Positions 1 to 12,607 of a stretch of DNA of 64,000 nt are shown here, piece after piece. The stretch is from assembly GCF_029852145.1 (NCBI RefSeq), contig NC_079973.1, forward strand, positions 8,576,385 through 8,640,384, in the 5' to 3' direction. A program made the translations under genes and the position numbers. Numbering within the stretch: the stretch's first letter is position 1; every line of letters starts with the position of its first letter. The notes below the pieces were generated by a model. That model saw only the letters and a program-made list of their open reading frames with translations. It searched no databases and was not told where the DNA came from. The stretch comes from Microplitis mediator (taxonomy: Eukaryota > Arthropoda > Insecta > Hymenoptera > Braconidae).

Positions 1-430
1 GCACATACTCACCACAGAGAGTCGTTTTGATTCTAGAGACACCCTTTGTAGAACTTTCATCCATCCCAAGATATCTGTGTGACTCTTCGGCGTCAAGGTG
101 TTTAATGACACTCCCATCTGCTAATTTGATATCTCCACATCAATCAGAGCATTTACCCTTTACCAAATTAACGACCGCACATTTGTCAAACCCAAGAGAC
201 ATGCCAACATATCGTGTATACTTTGCTAAGATGTTCAAGGCTATCTGATGGTGTTCCTTATTAGGACTACTTACCTTCAGATCATCCATATATAGCAAGT
301 GGGTCATAATCTCATGACGTGCTGAGTCAAATTCCTTACGGTATAGTCAATCTGGCTCATTGACAGATTGTCCTGATCGAAGATCGCGTCTTGAATATCA
401 CAACCATTTATTACCAGATTCTCTTTGCAA
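1..430 (-). pseudogene. decayed non-LTR retrotransposon reverse transcriptase fragment
   Basis: Read on the minus strand, the stretch from about 340 down to 143 is open and contains the RT active-site box YMDDLK (codons near 281-295) followed by GMSLGFDKCAVV, an arrangement known from R2-like non-LTR reverse transcriptases. A TGA at 140-142 interrupts the frame. The homologous reading resumes with RYLGMDESS about 80 bases further on, the usual YLG box after the YxDD box. Upstream of the YMDD box, around 345, the reading changes frame. The piece is cut by the window edge. I infer a dead, partial LINE copy. The family name is tentative; the RT identity is firmer than the clade. Confidence 0.6.
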
Positions 431-3388
431 CCTGACAGATATCTTTTGCTACCACTCTGTTCATATATCTGTTGCCAAAGCAATAGCGCGCAAAAATTCT
501 AGTTAATTAGTTTTTCATTGGCGTTTTCCAATTATGTTTCTTAGTATTATTCTGTAAGGGTAGAAGAGTCATTATAAAATAGTATATCCTATGACGTTAA
601 GACAGCACGAATAAAGCGCATCCAATGTGCGTTCGAGTTGTGCAACGCTAAAAAATTAGCAAATATAATTTTCAGTGCAAAAATTAAAATTATCACAATA
701 ATAATAAAGATTCAATATGAATGATACCATTGATAATAATAAATAAAAAAGTTAGGCTTTTCACAGAAAAAGTACCCTCAGGCAAGATAGTAACGCGAAT
801 TAAAGTTTATCAAACAGCACAATGTAAGATGAAAAGAAATAATATAAGGCTTTGTAAAAGAGAGTAACGAAGGGTGGATTAAGCACTTGCTGTGGATTCA
901 TCATGCTTAAAGGACACACAGCCTTATAGCATTAGTTGAGAGATCGTTAGGGAAGTTATACAACACAGAAAGCACGGTGTACCAAGCCACAGGAGCAATA
1001 ATGGTAAATGCAGTTTCGTGACAGTTTGAATATCTCTCTCGTCCTTATTGTCCTTTATCCTCTTCTCTAATTTCACCATCCTACCCTTTTACTTACTTGT
1101 CTCATGTCTATAACATCGTTCGCGTATTTCCTATTCTGTTGCTTCGTATTCCACTATCGTATTCACTGCCGTCGTCGTCTGCAGTACTCCTCTAGTCGTA
1201 GTTGTGTTATGTCTTATCGAGTAGTCGGCTAAGTCGGCGTAAAGCAAAACACTATTGCAACTTTAGAGAACTTTCCTACAATCTCTACTTAGACCACACG
1301 CACGTGCCAATATACAACTTCTACTTCTCTTTTCTTATTTGTTCTAAATATATATATATGTACGTACGTATGTATGTATGTATGTATGTATGTATATACA
1401 TATGTTTGTCCAAAGTAATGCATTATGTAAAACAACCTATTTATTTACATATATACAAATATATATTATTTTCAAAGTATCTCAATATATTTTCTCAAAG
1501 CAATTCTGAAAATTTACATCACTAGCAAATTTACCCATGAATACTTTCTGCATTCAAGTATTTCCTGATTGTCTTTTTTTTCAGTACACTTTAAAATTCT
1601 TCTTCTTCTTCTACTTCTTTTTCTAAAAGTTACATTTCTTTGATTTAAGTATGTCATTTTGACGAGGGTCGAAGGACCATTCAATGCTTGGGAGCAAAAG
1701 CACTGAGCATTGGGATAGTTGATGGGTAACAGGTGACACATTCCGTTCGTCACGTTCCATCAAACTTTCCTTTATCTAATGTCTATACACGCCTACAGAT
1801 CAGTGAATCTACTTTGAATATCGATGCATAATGATAGTAGCTTTGATTATTATTCTGTTTATTCAAAGTAGCCATAAAATCTTGGTGCTTATAAGATTTT
1901 ACCCCTGCGAATTTAATGATCTTTATAGATATGTATGTTGTTATCATATTTTGATTATAACAATTAAATTTATAGGAATATGAAAATGCATATGATAAGC
2001 ATTTAATGGTTATATGTGCTATAAGTTGGTTATATTATTTTGTACATGCATGTATTATATACCTATAGGTATAGATATATTGTCGTGTTATACCACATTA
2101 CCTCGAGCAAAACCTCGAGCACGTTGTAACTGTCTCCAAGTTTCCCAAGCGCTTTCGCTCTCTATTAATGTCTCTCCTAAAAAAGTTCTTACTTTTGCAC
2201 ATCCATTTTCTACAGTTGATATACTATTTGTTTTTCAGTTTTATTTTGTTCTTACTTTTTTTTAACATTTTCTTTTTTATTTCATGTCTTCTTTAAATTA
2301 CTTTTATTTATTAACTTTTTTTTTTTTAGTTTTTTAAGACAAGAGAGAACAAACGGAACAAGAGAGAAAGTTTGAACGAACTTTTCTTAAATAAGACAGT
2401 AACAGAAGGAGGATATTCACTGTTTCCATAGTCTTTGTTCTTTTATACGGATGAAATAAAATTTACTATTTTATTCAAGACAAACGGAATGAAAAAAAAA
2501 AAAAATATATATAAAAAAAAGTAAGAAAGGAAGGAGGAGAGGAAGAAATAAAGTAAGTAAGTATGTTTTATATTGATTACCGGTTCTATCTCCAGACTAT
2601 CCTGTCGACCGTTTCAAACTTATAATCTCGCGGGAAATGAAAAAGATAAGAATTAAATAAAGTTATAGAGAAGTGCAAAAAGTATTTGTAAATATACCGG
2701 TTATTTTATCTTTATCCTTTATAAGTGCTTATTTTTTTTAACAGTACTTCACTATATTTTTATTTCGCAATATTGCAATCGAAATTTTTCAACTAAATTA
2801 AGTATTATTTATTGTTTGATGATACAAAAATATACACAAGAGTGGGGAAAATAAGTCACCATATTTTTTGATAGTGTTTGGGGCAAATACAAAACGTGGA
2901 GACACAATTAAAAAAAAAATTATGACGTAAATTTCTTTATGCAATCCCTGCCTCAAAAGTTCAATTTAAGTACGTTGGATGGCCCAGAAGAAACGACGAA
3001 TTCCTAATGCCTACACTACATCTCTTTATTATTTCACCCGGCTCTATAATAGAAAACATTATTGCATGATCTATAAGATTATATTTTTATCCCACTGACT
3101 TACGAATATTATGCTTAGTTTTAGTTATATACATACTCTGAAGAACGGAATTTCTTTTATCGACTGACGTAATGATGTGTACCCATATGTTCGAGGTTAC
3201 TAGTAGGGACTCGTGAAGACTTGCGCGATCTGTCGTTCTACGTAGCGCACATTTACCTCTACTGATGTTGTCAACAGGGCAATATACGTGTAATATTAGT
3301 TATTAATTAGTTTTTCTCATTAAATTGAACTTTTAAATCATAGATTGCATAAAATATTGTACGATAATTGTCTGATAAATGAAAAATC
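431..3388. other. AT-rich intergenic DNA, no gene seen
   Basis: No ORF here reads like a known protein and I see no convincing exon chain. It holds homopolymer runs, a GTAT microsatellite at 1349-1397, and an oligo-T/A-rich stretch at 2230-2530. Confidence 0.5.
1349..1397. repeat. TA/GTAC/GTAT microsatellite
   Basis: A run of TA followed by GTAC and about seven GTAT units. Confidence 0.9.
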
Positions 3389-3509
3389 TGGCATGGGTCC
3401 TTTTCAGAATTCGCCTCTGGTCGTGATGTGCCACAAGAGAAATCGTGAGAATTTTATCACAATTTTATCAGCGCAACCTGTCAGCTTATTCTGGAACCGA
3501 CCCATGCCA
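3389..3509. mobile_element. 121-bp foldback (MITE-like) element
   Basis: The ends TGGCATGGGTC and GACCCATGCCA are perfect 11-bp inverted repeats. The next bases, CTTTTCAGAAT and ATTCTGGAACC, still pair imperfectly. There is no coding capacity. The target duplication is unclear. Confidence 0.6.
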
Positions 3510-3559
3510 TAATCTGTTACTTATCCGACTTATATCGTAATAGTTATTGGCCCAACTAG

Positions 3560-3700
3560 TAGGGTAAGTTATTCATAGTGTGTCAGCGCGATGTGGTTAG
3601 CACGAGTCGTAGGTGCGCAGGCACGAGCGAAGTTAGGGCATACTGCGCACCAGAGACGAGTGCTAAACACATCTTGGATGACGGACTATGACTTAACCTA
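3560..3700. mobile_element. TA-bounded foldback element with conserved core, copy 1
   Basis: The ends TAGGGTAAGT and ACTTAACCTA are imperfect inverted repeats, and the arms continue through ATTCATAGT and ACTATGA. The core pairs GCACGAGTCGTAGGTGCGC with GCGCACCAGAGACGAGTGC. The same layout and core words recur at 12608-12758. Confidence 0.6.
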
Positions 3701-4061
3701 GATATTGCGCCCATAATTTTATTCAACTCATGCGCGCTACTTACGTTTTATTCATCGCCTAAAAAGCGAAGTCTAAATAATTGTTTACTGACATGGTGAA
3801 AAAAAAACTAATAATATTAAGAACATGACAAAATTATAGGGATGTAGATTTAATTCAACGGAAATTCAAATTCAATAAGTCAAAGTTGTAACTCCACGTT
3901 AAAAACATTCGGCATCACAATCTTGGCTGCTCAATGAGTAACAACAGGGAGTTGTAATTATCCAATATTTAGTTAGAGCCCGAAAGATAGTTACGTTTAT
4001 TTTTATTACGTCGCCATGGCTGGGATAATAGACATCTTTATTGCGTTTTGACAAATAATTA

Positions 4062-4808
4062 GTGACGTGAAGATGACCGTCAGGTCATCTTTTGACCGTC
4101 TCGTCACGGTCACAAGACTGTCCGCTGACCATTTTATAAATGACGGACTGCTACGATTGTGACGACATCTATCGACTTCTTTGTCAAGCTCTTACTACAT
4201 TTATATTCAAATCATTTATATAAAAAGAAAATTCTCAATAAAAAAATAGAATTTATTAAATTAAGTAGAAAAATATTTATCTAAAATATTTAACTTTGTT
4301 AAAAAAGTCGTTGTTTAAGTTATCTATAAATTACTGTACTCATTCTCTTTTTGTGTGCATTACGTAAAGAATAAAGTATAAAGATGTTTCATTGCAATAA
4401 TAATTTTTTAGCCATAAACATTTAATTGTCTGATTTAATCAGTTAAGTCTGTTAAATATATTTAAAAGAAATGAATTTTTCTTTTTCAAAAGCTATTGTA
4501 AAATTTTTTTCTGATAGCTAGGAATTGTTTTTTTAAAACCCGTCAGAATCCACCTAGCTAGATGTGACTGACCAAGTCGAAATTTGTGACCAAAAATTTA
4601 ATGACGGTCACAAATCATTTAGCTAGATGCGACTGACCAAAGTTGTGACAAAAAATTTTTTGACGGTCCGAAATGACGGACTCTGACCGAAAAATTTGTG
4701 ACAGTCATTTTTCATTAGAACAGGCTCGTCATTTAGGTCCGTCGGTCACAAGACCGTCAGCGGACCGTCTTGTGACGAAAACTCAAAGTGACGGTCATTC
4801 CGCATCAC
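4062..4808. mobile_element. TIR element rich in TGACGGTC words
   Basis: It is flanked by TA (4060-4061 and 4809-4810). The left end GTGACGTGAAGATGACCGTC mirrors the right end GACGGTCATTCCGCATCAC imperfectly. Both arms carry many copies of TGACCGTC/GACGGTCA and a shared GGTCACAAGAC word. The 4190-4540 interior is AT-rich and non-coding. Confidence 0.65.
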
Positions 4809-5047
4809 TACGAATAATTTTTCACTAGTCGGTAAACGGCCATTTAGGGTTCGGATTTTAAGCATGATAAAACGTGAATAGCGCGCATGAGTTGAGTAAA
4901 TAGTTATTTCGTAGATAGAAATTTTTGAATTTTAGAATGATGCTATTAGCAATAATTGCTGATGGTAAGTATTATCATTGCCAAATAACAACCACTACTA
5001 AAATCTCAAATAATAATTCACACAGATGTGCATCAATAAAATTATAA

Positions 5048-5165
5048 GTCAACTGACATTATTCATTACATTGAGATAGTAAGTCACGATACACTAACCT
5101 CGATAGAACATTCGCCACGACAATATAATCTTCACTTAATTACATGGTAGCATTGCTAACTCTAT
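5048..5165 (+). repeat. direct repeat A, left copy
   Basis: It matches 5713-5830 in order: a TCAACTGACATTATTCATTA-like start, then CAGAACATTCRCC, then GACAATATAATCTTC. The two copies flank the TIR element at 5176-5659. Confidence 0.6.
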
Positions 5166-5175
5166 ACTAACCCTG

Positions 5176-5659
5176 CGATGTAAAAAAAAACCCATGTCAG
5201 CCTATGCTGTCCCGGTGTTAAGGTTATCACGGTATCAGTACCAAATTTCAACCCGGAAACGGGGTTAGAATAACACCGGTAGCGGTGTTAAAATTTTTTT
5301 CGCTGTTTAAAAGCGGTATTCAAAAATAAGGTTTTGTTTGTAAAGTGCCAGAAGTCGAATTGTACTTGAATACAAAAAAAAAAAAATTTTCGTTGCTTCA
5401 AAAATTAACAATACAACAGATTTATTAATTTATGAAGAAATTCAAAGAATTTTTGTCAACAGTTAGATGTTAATGTTATTGTATAAGATATGGGAAACAG
5501 ATTTTTATGATCCAAGTCTCTTTGCAAACTGGGTCAGCGCGAAAAATAAAGTAAAATTGTCGATGAGTAATTTACCATTTTTAAATGAGTTATGGTATTA
5601 CCTTATGAAAAAATTTAGAGTGTTAAATAAGTTCATTTTAACACCGCTATTTTACAGTG
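5176..5659. mobile_element. CACTGTAAAA-type TIR element with GGTGTTAAA words
   Basis: The left end CGATGTAAAAAAAA is a degraded form of the CACTGTAAAA end. The right end is CTATTTTACAGTG. Internal CCGGTGTTAA and TTAACACCG words at both ends match the elements at 35087-35601 and 63041-63395. The predicted 84-residue ORF inside resembles nothing I know. Confidence 0.55.
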
Positions 5660-5712
5660 CACTGGCAATCAAAATAATAATTTACATAAGTTTTCATCTA
5701 TGTGATTATAAT

Positions 5713-5830
5713 CTCAGCTGACAACATTCATTAAATTGAGACAGGGCAGCCACGGCAAAATGACCCCGACAGAACATTCACCATGACAATATAATCTTCG
5801 ATAGTCATATATTAACATTGACAACGCTTT
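5713..5830 (+). repeat. direct repeat A, right copy
   Basis: Second copy of the 5048-5165 sequence, roughly 75-80% similar by eye. Confidence 0.6.
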
Positions 5831-7244
5831 ACTAGCGCCCAATACCCTTGTATTATGTACATACTCGTTGTTATGATTTTATATATTATTCTTAACGATA
5901 TGTGCACTTGACACACTTTTTTACAAACAAAATCCGTTTTTGGGTAATCCACATAAAGCTCAACACAATCTAATTTTGAGAAATTTTGTCATCAGCCAAT
6001 TATGAATTCAATTTAAATATAATTCTTTTTTTTAATGCATTTGAAATACAATTTACTACTAATTAATTACTTCTGCTATTTAAGTGACTATTTTTCGTAT
6101 TTCATTTAATTATAATTAGACTGTTCTTTGTTACTTTCTTCACAATGATATTTGAGAAGTATTAAGAAAAATACTACAACGAGAAAAAAAAATAACACAC
6201 ATTGTTTTATTGTGTGTATGAACTTAAAGACTTATGTTGTATGGTATTAAAGAACTAGCTGGTGTATGTGAAAAAAGTCATTGAGATGTGCGTGCAATTT
6301 AAGAGCACGTCAGACTCGAGCTAATGGAAGAATGATAGATTACATGGCAAAAAGTATCGACAGAATGACAAGACGAAAACAAAAATGAAGTTGTACAATG
6401 GGAAAAAGAATAGGAAGAAAAAACTTTCAGGTTAGAACTAATTAATAATATCCGGGAGTATATATAGATGGTAAAAGATAATGTCAAAAGAAAATGATAC
6501 ATTGAAATAATAAAAAAACAATTGAACGAAAAAAAATTTCATAAAAATGATAAATGATTTATAAAAGAATAAATGTATCAGAAAACGATAATATTTATTT
6601 TTATTTTCTCCTTTTATTATTCTATCGAGACCTTTCTATCGTGAATTTTCAAATAAAAAAAAAGTTTGTAGCATACAGAGAATTCGAGACTTTGTCTGAA
6701 TGACTTTTTCTTGCAAATCGAGGACATCCTCGACCCTCACAATAATTCATCGACCTAGTTCGTTTCTATATACATCTATACAATTGTATGTTTTCTTTCT
6801 CTCACTTTTAACTGCTTATATTTCATTCCCCAATGGATGTTAAAATAAAAATCCACAATGTACGTTTTTTTTTTTATTTTCTTCCTATTGTCAAAAGACT
6901 AGCTTTAAAAACTCCTTGTAAACAAAAAATTTAAAAAAACGATTGAAAATAGTAGATCAACAGTATCTATGTTTGTTGTGTTCAGATTTTGTTTCTTCAT
7001 ATTCTGCTGATTGCACTATAGATAGAAAAATAGTTTCTAACATCAAAATTTTTTATTTTATATCTCTAAACTGTGTTACTTGAAAAGAAAACTGACATAT
7101 GACAACAAGTTCATAGAGGCTTGAATTTAATAGCTATAAATATAGAAAATGAGGGGACAAGTTGGGCCTTTATGGACTTTAATATTTAAAAAATTGCACG
7201 GAAAAAAAGTGATCCTAGGATCATACTAGTATGACGCGTTTTGA
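5831..7244. other. AT-rich DNA, nothing recognised
   Basis: No gene-like reading frame, no clear terminal repeats. Confidence 0.5.
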
Positions 7245-7336
7245 CCCCCGGACAAAATATCCCCGAAAAAATATCACCAACAAAACATCCCCACGACAAA
7301 ATATCATGGGACAAAATATTCCCGTGACAACAAATT
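7245..7336 (+). repeat. GACAAAATATCCCCG minisatellite
   Basis: Five degenerate units of about 16-19 bp with the consensus GACAAAATATCCCCG. Confidence 0.6.
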
Positions 7337-9198
7337 ATTGCACTTTTTGGGAAACTCCAATAATTTTTATTATTTTTTAACTTGTACCTTTCATTTCAAC
7401 AAAAATATTATAAAAAGTATGGGTCTAATTTTTTTTTGGAAACGGTACTGTACTATTGCAAGTGTATTAAATTATATATTTCATAATTACGCACACACAT
7501 AACCTGATAATTCCACGCATACAAAACTTGTGAAAAAACAAAAAAAAACGTATTTTTATAAATATTTTATGAAGTATATTCTATGTAATATATTAAGTTA
7601 TTTGCAAGACATAATGTCTTGAAGACAAATAATTCTCGGGCGAAAAATCTTGGGTCTTTTTGACTAGTTTTTTACATATATTTTGGAAATATATTTCCTA
7701 CTGTTTCCAATCAATGGGATTTCTGTATATATTACATTATTGTCAAGGTCACGTGAGTTCCACCATAAACTAAAAATAAAAATAATAAAAGCAGTAAAAT
7801 TAGTAAACGAAATGACAATATAAAGGTGTGTCATTAGAACACCTACTATATATATATAAGAGGGTACAAAAGACGTTGGTGAAGCACGTTTCTCTAAAAA
7901 CTCTCTACGACCACTCAGAAGTCCCAAGTGACATGCCCTAGCTCGACTCTTAACTAAACTTGTCTTATACGTGCAGCACACGCTCTAACGCGTTTCAAGA
8001 AGACGAGAACATTATGTCATACTCGAGTATCCCGAAGACGTTAAAGAATCTACAAGGAAAGAAATAAAAAAAGTCAAAATACATATAGGAAAAAAAATTT
8101 TTCTAACAAATTGTCTGACTTCAAACTACATAAAATTTTACCACTTTTTCATATACTTTTTTTTATTCTATTGTGCTAAATTTTTATATATATTATTTTT
8201 ATTCAGTTTTTTTTTTTTATCTGAAAACTTTTTCTAAAAATTTTCTTTGTTTATTTCAAGTGGCCGAGAACTCATAAGTTTTGTGGATTGAAAGTATTTC
8301 TGAACGTGACAAGATTATAATTGTTACACAAATGCCTGAGTATTTATCAACTTACACAATTTTCTTGTGGTTTTTAGGGCATATAAATAGTATGAGGTAT
8401 TCTAGTCACTGCAACGTATCTATATTGTATTTTATTGCATAGTATGGTAGGCTATACGTGTATCTCGGTAATCGAATTTGTTACTTGGACCTTAACGCTC
8501 TCAGTATCTCGTCCCAACGATGCTCTCAGAGGGACAATAAACCGAAAACGGTGAGACATTACTCGGCGTCCATGATACGAAAAAACTAGTTTACCTCTTT
8601 CTGTGTTATTTTTTTTTTATCTATATATACTTCAATATTATTTTTACTTTTTTTTTCATTTTGTTACATTTATAGTTTTTTATTTATTTATTTTTTTTCT
8701 CTGAAAATATTTTATTCACCTCAGCGGTGCATTCAAATTTTCTAGGCTATAATGCATGACCTGTCTCCCCGTAACGCGTCTTTTCTCCTTCATAATTCAT
8801 AAGTTTTTACGGTCTCCGCTGCACTTATTGTCTGATAACACGTACCAGAGAGATTGATGATAGCAATCAAATCATTTATAATAGGATTTTTTTCAGGATT
8901 TTATATTACCTTTGTTAATTCAAAATACCAAGATATCACGTAGAAAAATTCTTTAAACATAACTGGAATATTAAACATTTGTGAATTACTATTTTGCACC
9001 ATTGTTAATATATTTAAATTAAATAGTTTTAATTTTTTTTTTAATTTATTTATTTAAAATCACATCAATCTCCAGGGTCTTTAACGACTATTGAGAAGGA
9101 GTCAATTTGATTTTAAATATTTAAATCATTGTAATTATAATATCTACCATACATTTACTAACAAATCTTTACCACATTCTGTTTAGGCAGAAAGATTA
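7337..9198. other. AT-rich DNA, nothing recognised
   Basis: Poly-T/A tracts and short non-conserved ORFs only. Confidence 0.5.
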
Positions 9199-9356
9199 TT
9201 TTTTTTTAACTTCCCGTTATGGAAATCGATGATTTTCGAAAAATTCGGGAAGTTGTTGTTTTCAACCCGATTTTCGAAAATCGAGTTTTCATGCGATGTC
9301 GACGTTTTAAGGTCCTAGGAAGCTATTCTGATTATTTTCAGATTGATGTCCGAGTA

Positions 9357-9414
<58 letters not shown>

Positions 9415-9690
9415 CTCTTCGTAACTTTTTAACTAATGAAACGTTTTTTATTGATTTTTCAGAAACGACTCGTACGATCGACTTCAAAATCTATTCAGCT
9501 CTAGAACTCAATAAAATACGTCGATTGCCGCCCCAACCATCAAAATCGGTCAATTCGTTCGTGAGATATCGTGGGAGAAAGAAATGCTAAAAAACGGGAT
9601 TTTTCGAAAACAATGGCATACAAAAGTATTGTCGAGCTCGGAAACGTTATCGTAACAATGTTTTTGAGCTCGAGGAGCTCTCACAATTAA
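9199..9690 (+). repeat. AACTTCCCGC dispersed repeat, 3'-truncated copy
   Basis: It begins TTTTAACTTCCCGTTATGG and carries the family's diagnostic words in order: CGATTTTCGAAAATCGAGTT, GTCGACGTTTTAAGGTCCTA, a GT microsatellite, GAAACGACTCGTACGATCGA, and TCGGTCAATTCGTTCGTGAG. It stops where the SINE-like sequence at 9681 begins. Confidence 0.75.
9359..9411. repeat. GT microsatellite
   Basis: An uninterrupted GT run inside the AACTTCCCGC repeat. Other family members have GT or GTAC runs at the same place. Confidence 0.95.
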
Positions 9691-10145
9691 TTCACACTTT
9701 ATTGCTACGTTTCATCGGACATTCCGACTTCTTCAGGCAATCCACAAAATACGTACATTAAATAAATAAATTATATTCTAATATAACATGTCGAATATCA
9801 AAAATGTCAAATAAGTCATTAAACTCCATTCTTACAATAAATATAGAATAATATAATTTTACATAAAACAGATTATAAAATGAATCTAAACACTTACAAT
9901 TTTTCTTTTTAATAGTATAAAATACATAACAAATATCATTAGCATGTGCTAAGTGATCGGTAAAATTCCCATTTTACCGATCACTGGATCTTCTTCCCAC
10001 GCCTAACGGTCAGAGACTTTCGTTCGAACCCGACGTGTGGCTAAACGGTCACCCAGCCAAGTAGTGGCCATGCTCGATGCTACTTAACTTCGGTGATCGC
10101 TCGAGCCACTCGCGTGCCGAACGGCTGCCTCAGCCGCTAAAATTA
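9681..10145 (-). mobile_element. SINE-like element with 5S-rRNA-like head
   Basis: On the minus strand, the head contains GATCACCGAAGTTAAGTAGC (10079-10098) and then GGGTGACCG (10046-10054). These match in order and spacing the internal promoter part of insect 5S rRNA. After a GGTTCGAAC-like word, the body becomes AT-rich. The 3' end carries CCTGAAGAAGTCGGAATGTC and then CGATGAAACGTAGCAATAAA, a tail type shared by insect LINE- or Penelope-like elements and their SINEs. The order head, body, LINE-like tail fits a 5S-derived (SINE3-type) element. It is not a functional 5S gene: the first third of the rRNA is unrecognisable. The 5' limit and target duplication are not resolved. Confidence 0.6.
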
Positions 10146-10415
10146 TGTAAATAATTATACTTTTATTGAATTTGATAATTACTCGATTTAATTAAATCAT
10201 TATTTCAATTAATTATCTCGTGATGAGTACAAAATGATACGATTAATTAGAGCACGTGTTAACACTTAAAAAGTACGTTACAAAAGATAATGGCGTCGGT
10301 CTCCTCGACACGAGGCAGGAAATGGGCAATGCGCATGCGTCGCACTGCGCATGAACAAGTTTAAATAATGTGGCCGCTAGGCCCCAGTAGGTGCTGCCTC
10401 CAATTGCCGCAAGTG

Positions 10416-10443
10416 CAACTACATTTGAATTCAAATGTAGTTG
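10416..10443. repeat. 28-bp perfect palindrome
   Basis: Each half reads CAACTACATTTGAA and its complement, with no spacer. It lies in a GC-richer patch (10270-10440) that I cannot assign. Confidence 0.85.
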
Positions 10444-10449
10444 TAATTA

Positions 10450-11040
10450 CGCAACAGTAAGCTTTTTGACGCCGATATCTTTTGAACTAATCAACCGATT
10501 TTAATGTTCAATATGACAATTGACGCATGCTATTGAATTCTAGAGCTTACTAAAATTTGAAATTAATCGGCTTAGCCGTTTCGAAGATGTTTGGAGAAAA
10601 GAAATTTCTTAGCATTTCTTTCTCCCACGAGATCTTTCGAACTGATAAACCAATCAAAATTATTAAATCAGCAATCGACGAATTTTTTTGAATCCTATAC
10701 CCGATAAGGTGTTGATATCAATGGATCTAGTCATTTCTACCAAATTTCAAGAAAACATTTTTTTCGTATTTCTTATAAATCAATATTTCTAATTGATCGA
10801 TCGATCTGAAATTGCGAGAAAAGCTGGCACCCGCAAGAATTATTCTGATCGGTTAATTAGTTAACAAGGTATCGTGAGTTTACACACATACACACACACA
10901 CACCCACACATATACATACAGGCACTCAAACATCATTCTGAAAATGGTGAGAATAGTTTCCTAGGACCTCAAAACTTCGATATCTGATGAAAATTTGATT
11001 TTCGAAAATCGGGGCAAAAAAAAAACGGAAGCTCAGACTA
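10450..11040 (-). repeat. AACTTCCCGC dispersed repeat, minus-strand copy
   Basis: The reverse complement shows the same ordered words as 31817-32630, including GAGGTCCTAGGAAACTATTC (about 10955-10975) and a GT-rich run (10880-10920). Confidence 0.65.
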
Positions 11041-12040
11041 TTTTAATGTTTTTTTCTTAAACCCATTTTGATTTTGACTCCATCTTCTCCTATGGGTATT
11101 TATAAAGTTATTAAGTTATTGGAGAGAGAAAAACTATTGCTAAAGTAATAATTGATTACAGAACAATAACCTAAATAGCAGTTGACGATATCGTTGAATA
11201 TTTGAATGACTAATAAAATATATTTATCAATATTACATAGCCTTTATGAACAGCAATTGTACTCTGAGCTTAATGTACTCTCATCAAAAACGAAATATGG
11301 TTTTAAGGAATTATTAATAGTTTGACTTTAATTAATTATTTTTCTAATCTTTGAATAATGAAAGTTAATGCTATGATTCAATTTATATGTAAATATTAGT
11401 AACAAGAGAGGGGTCAGAATGATCTTAAGAAAAAACTATTAGTCAGATTTTGTAATTAATTAAAAAAAAAAAAATAAGTGAAGAGCGATATTTCAAATTG
11501 TTTGAAAATCGTGGCAGCAATAAACTTATACTGCTGGCTCCTTCCCAATATACGAGAATTAGTGTATCATAAAAATGCAATTTTATATATTGTCAAAAAG
11601 CATTTGTGTAAATAGATGAACATAATCAAATAAAAAATAAAATAATCTATACGTTGTGTGCAATATATATTTTATAGCGGGTCGTTTAACACGAACAAAC
11701 AATACGACATTGAAAAGTTTTTATCCGACCAAGCGTGAGATATATTTGCAGAAACCTTTTTTGCTAAACTGCTGGATATGAAATTTCTGTATATGTTATA
11801 ATCAAATTTACTTTTTATTTTATAAATAAACAAAATAAGTTAGAAAATAAAGAGAAAAATGATAACATTGAAAAATACAGTTGTACATAGTGTACACACA
11901 TTAACGAGCAAGTGCTATGACCACTGTTGCATGAAATTTTTAATTTCACGCCAATTGTCATTGTCATACTTCAATGCCATATAATCGGGAATACAAACAC
12001 AAAAAATTAAGTACAAAAAATTTTTACTTTCCGGTAAGAA
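11041..12040. other. AT-rich DNA, nothing recognised
   Basis: No credible ORF or inverted-repeat boundaries found. Confidence 0.5.
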
Positions 12041-12049
12041 AACTTAGAA

Positions 12050-12500
12050 TTAAAGAATCTGAAAAACGGTTGACTTTGTGAGCTCATCTCAAAACTTCCC
12101 GCTGTTTTCGAGCTCCGAAGATTTAAAAACGTTGTTATTTGTAATTTTGTGAACTTCATGCAATCATACAATATTCATTTTGCTGTTCAACCAAAAAAAA
12201 AAATACATTTGGCTAAAAAAAATGGATTGATTTTAAAATCTAACCAGCTCCTAGAACTCAATAAGGCGCGCCGATTGCCGCCTCAACCATCTCAATCGCT
12301 TAATTCGTTTGATAAATATCGTCGGAGAACGAAATGATACAAAAAGGTTCTTCGCGAATATCCTTAAAACAACTGTACTAATCATTTCCAAAATTTAATT
12401 AGCTCGAAAACTCAACAAAACCCGCTGATCGCTACATTTAAAATCAAAATCCGTCAATTAATTTAAAGGATATTGACGACGAAGAATTGAAAAAATAACA
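12050..12500. repeat. AACTTCCCGC repeat fragments
   Basis: AAAACTTCCCGCTGTTTTCG at about 12093 is the family end in inverse orientation. From 12238 on, the CAGCTCCTAGAACTCAATAA and CGATTGCCGCCTCAACCATC words of its internal tandem unit appear in plus orientation. Confidence 0.6.
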
Positions 12501-12607
12501 TTTCATGTCATTTTCTCCGGATAAATCATGATGTAATGTACTATAATGTGTTGGAGTTTAAAAAGCTCATAAGAAAACAATGGCATCCAATAGTATATTT
12601 GCACAGT

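Noticed and set aside
9219..9413. ORF ending in alternating V and C residues
   Set aside because: Runs through a GT microsatellite in a dispersed repeat.
9990..10110. Functional 5S rRNA gene
   Set aside because: Only the internal promoter part resembles 5S; the 5' portion and terminator are absent and a LINE-like tail follows.
10243..10434. 63-codon minus-strand ORF beside the SINE-like element
   Set aside because: Lies in an unassigned GC-richer patch and includes half of a 28-bp palindrome; no protein similarity seen.
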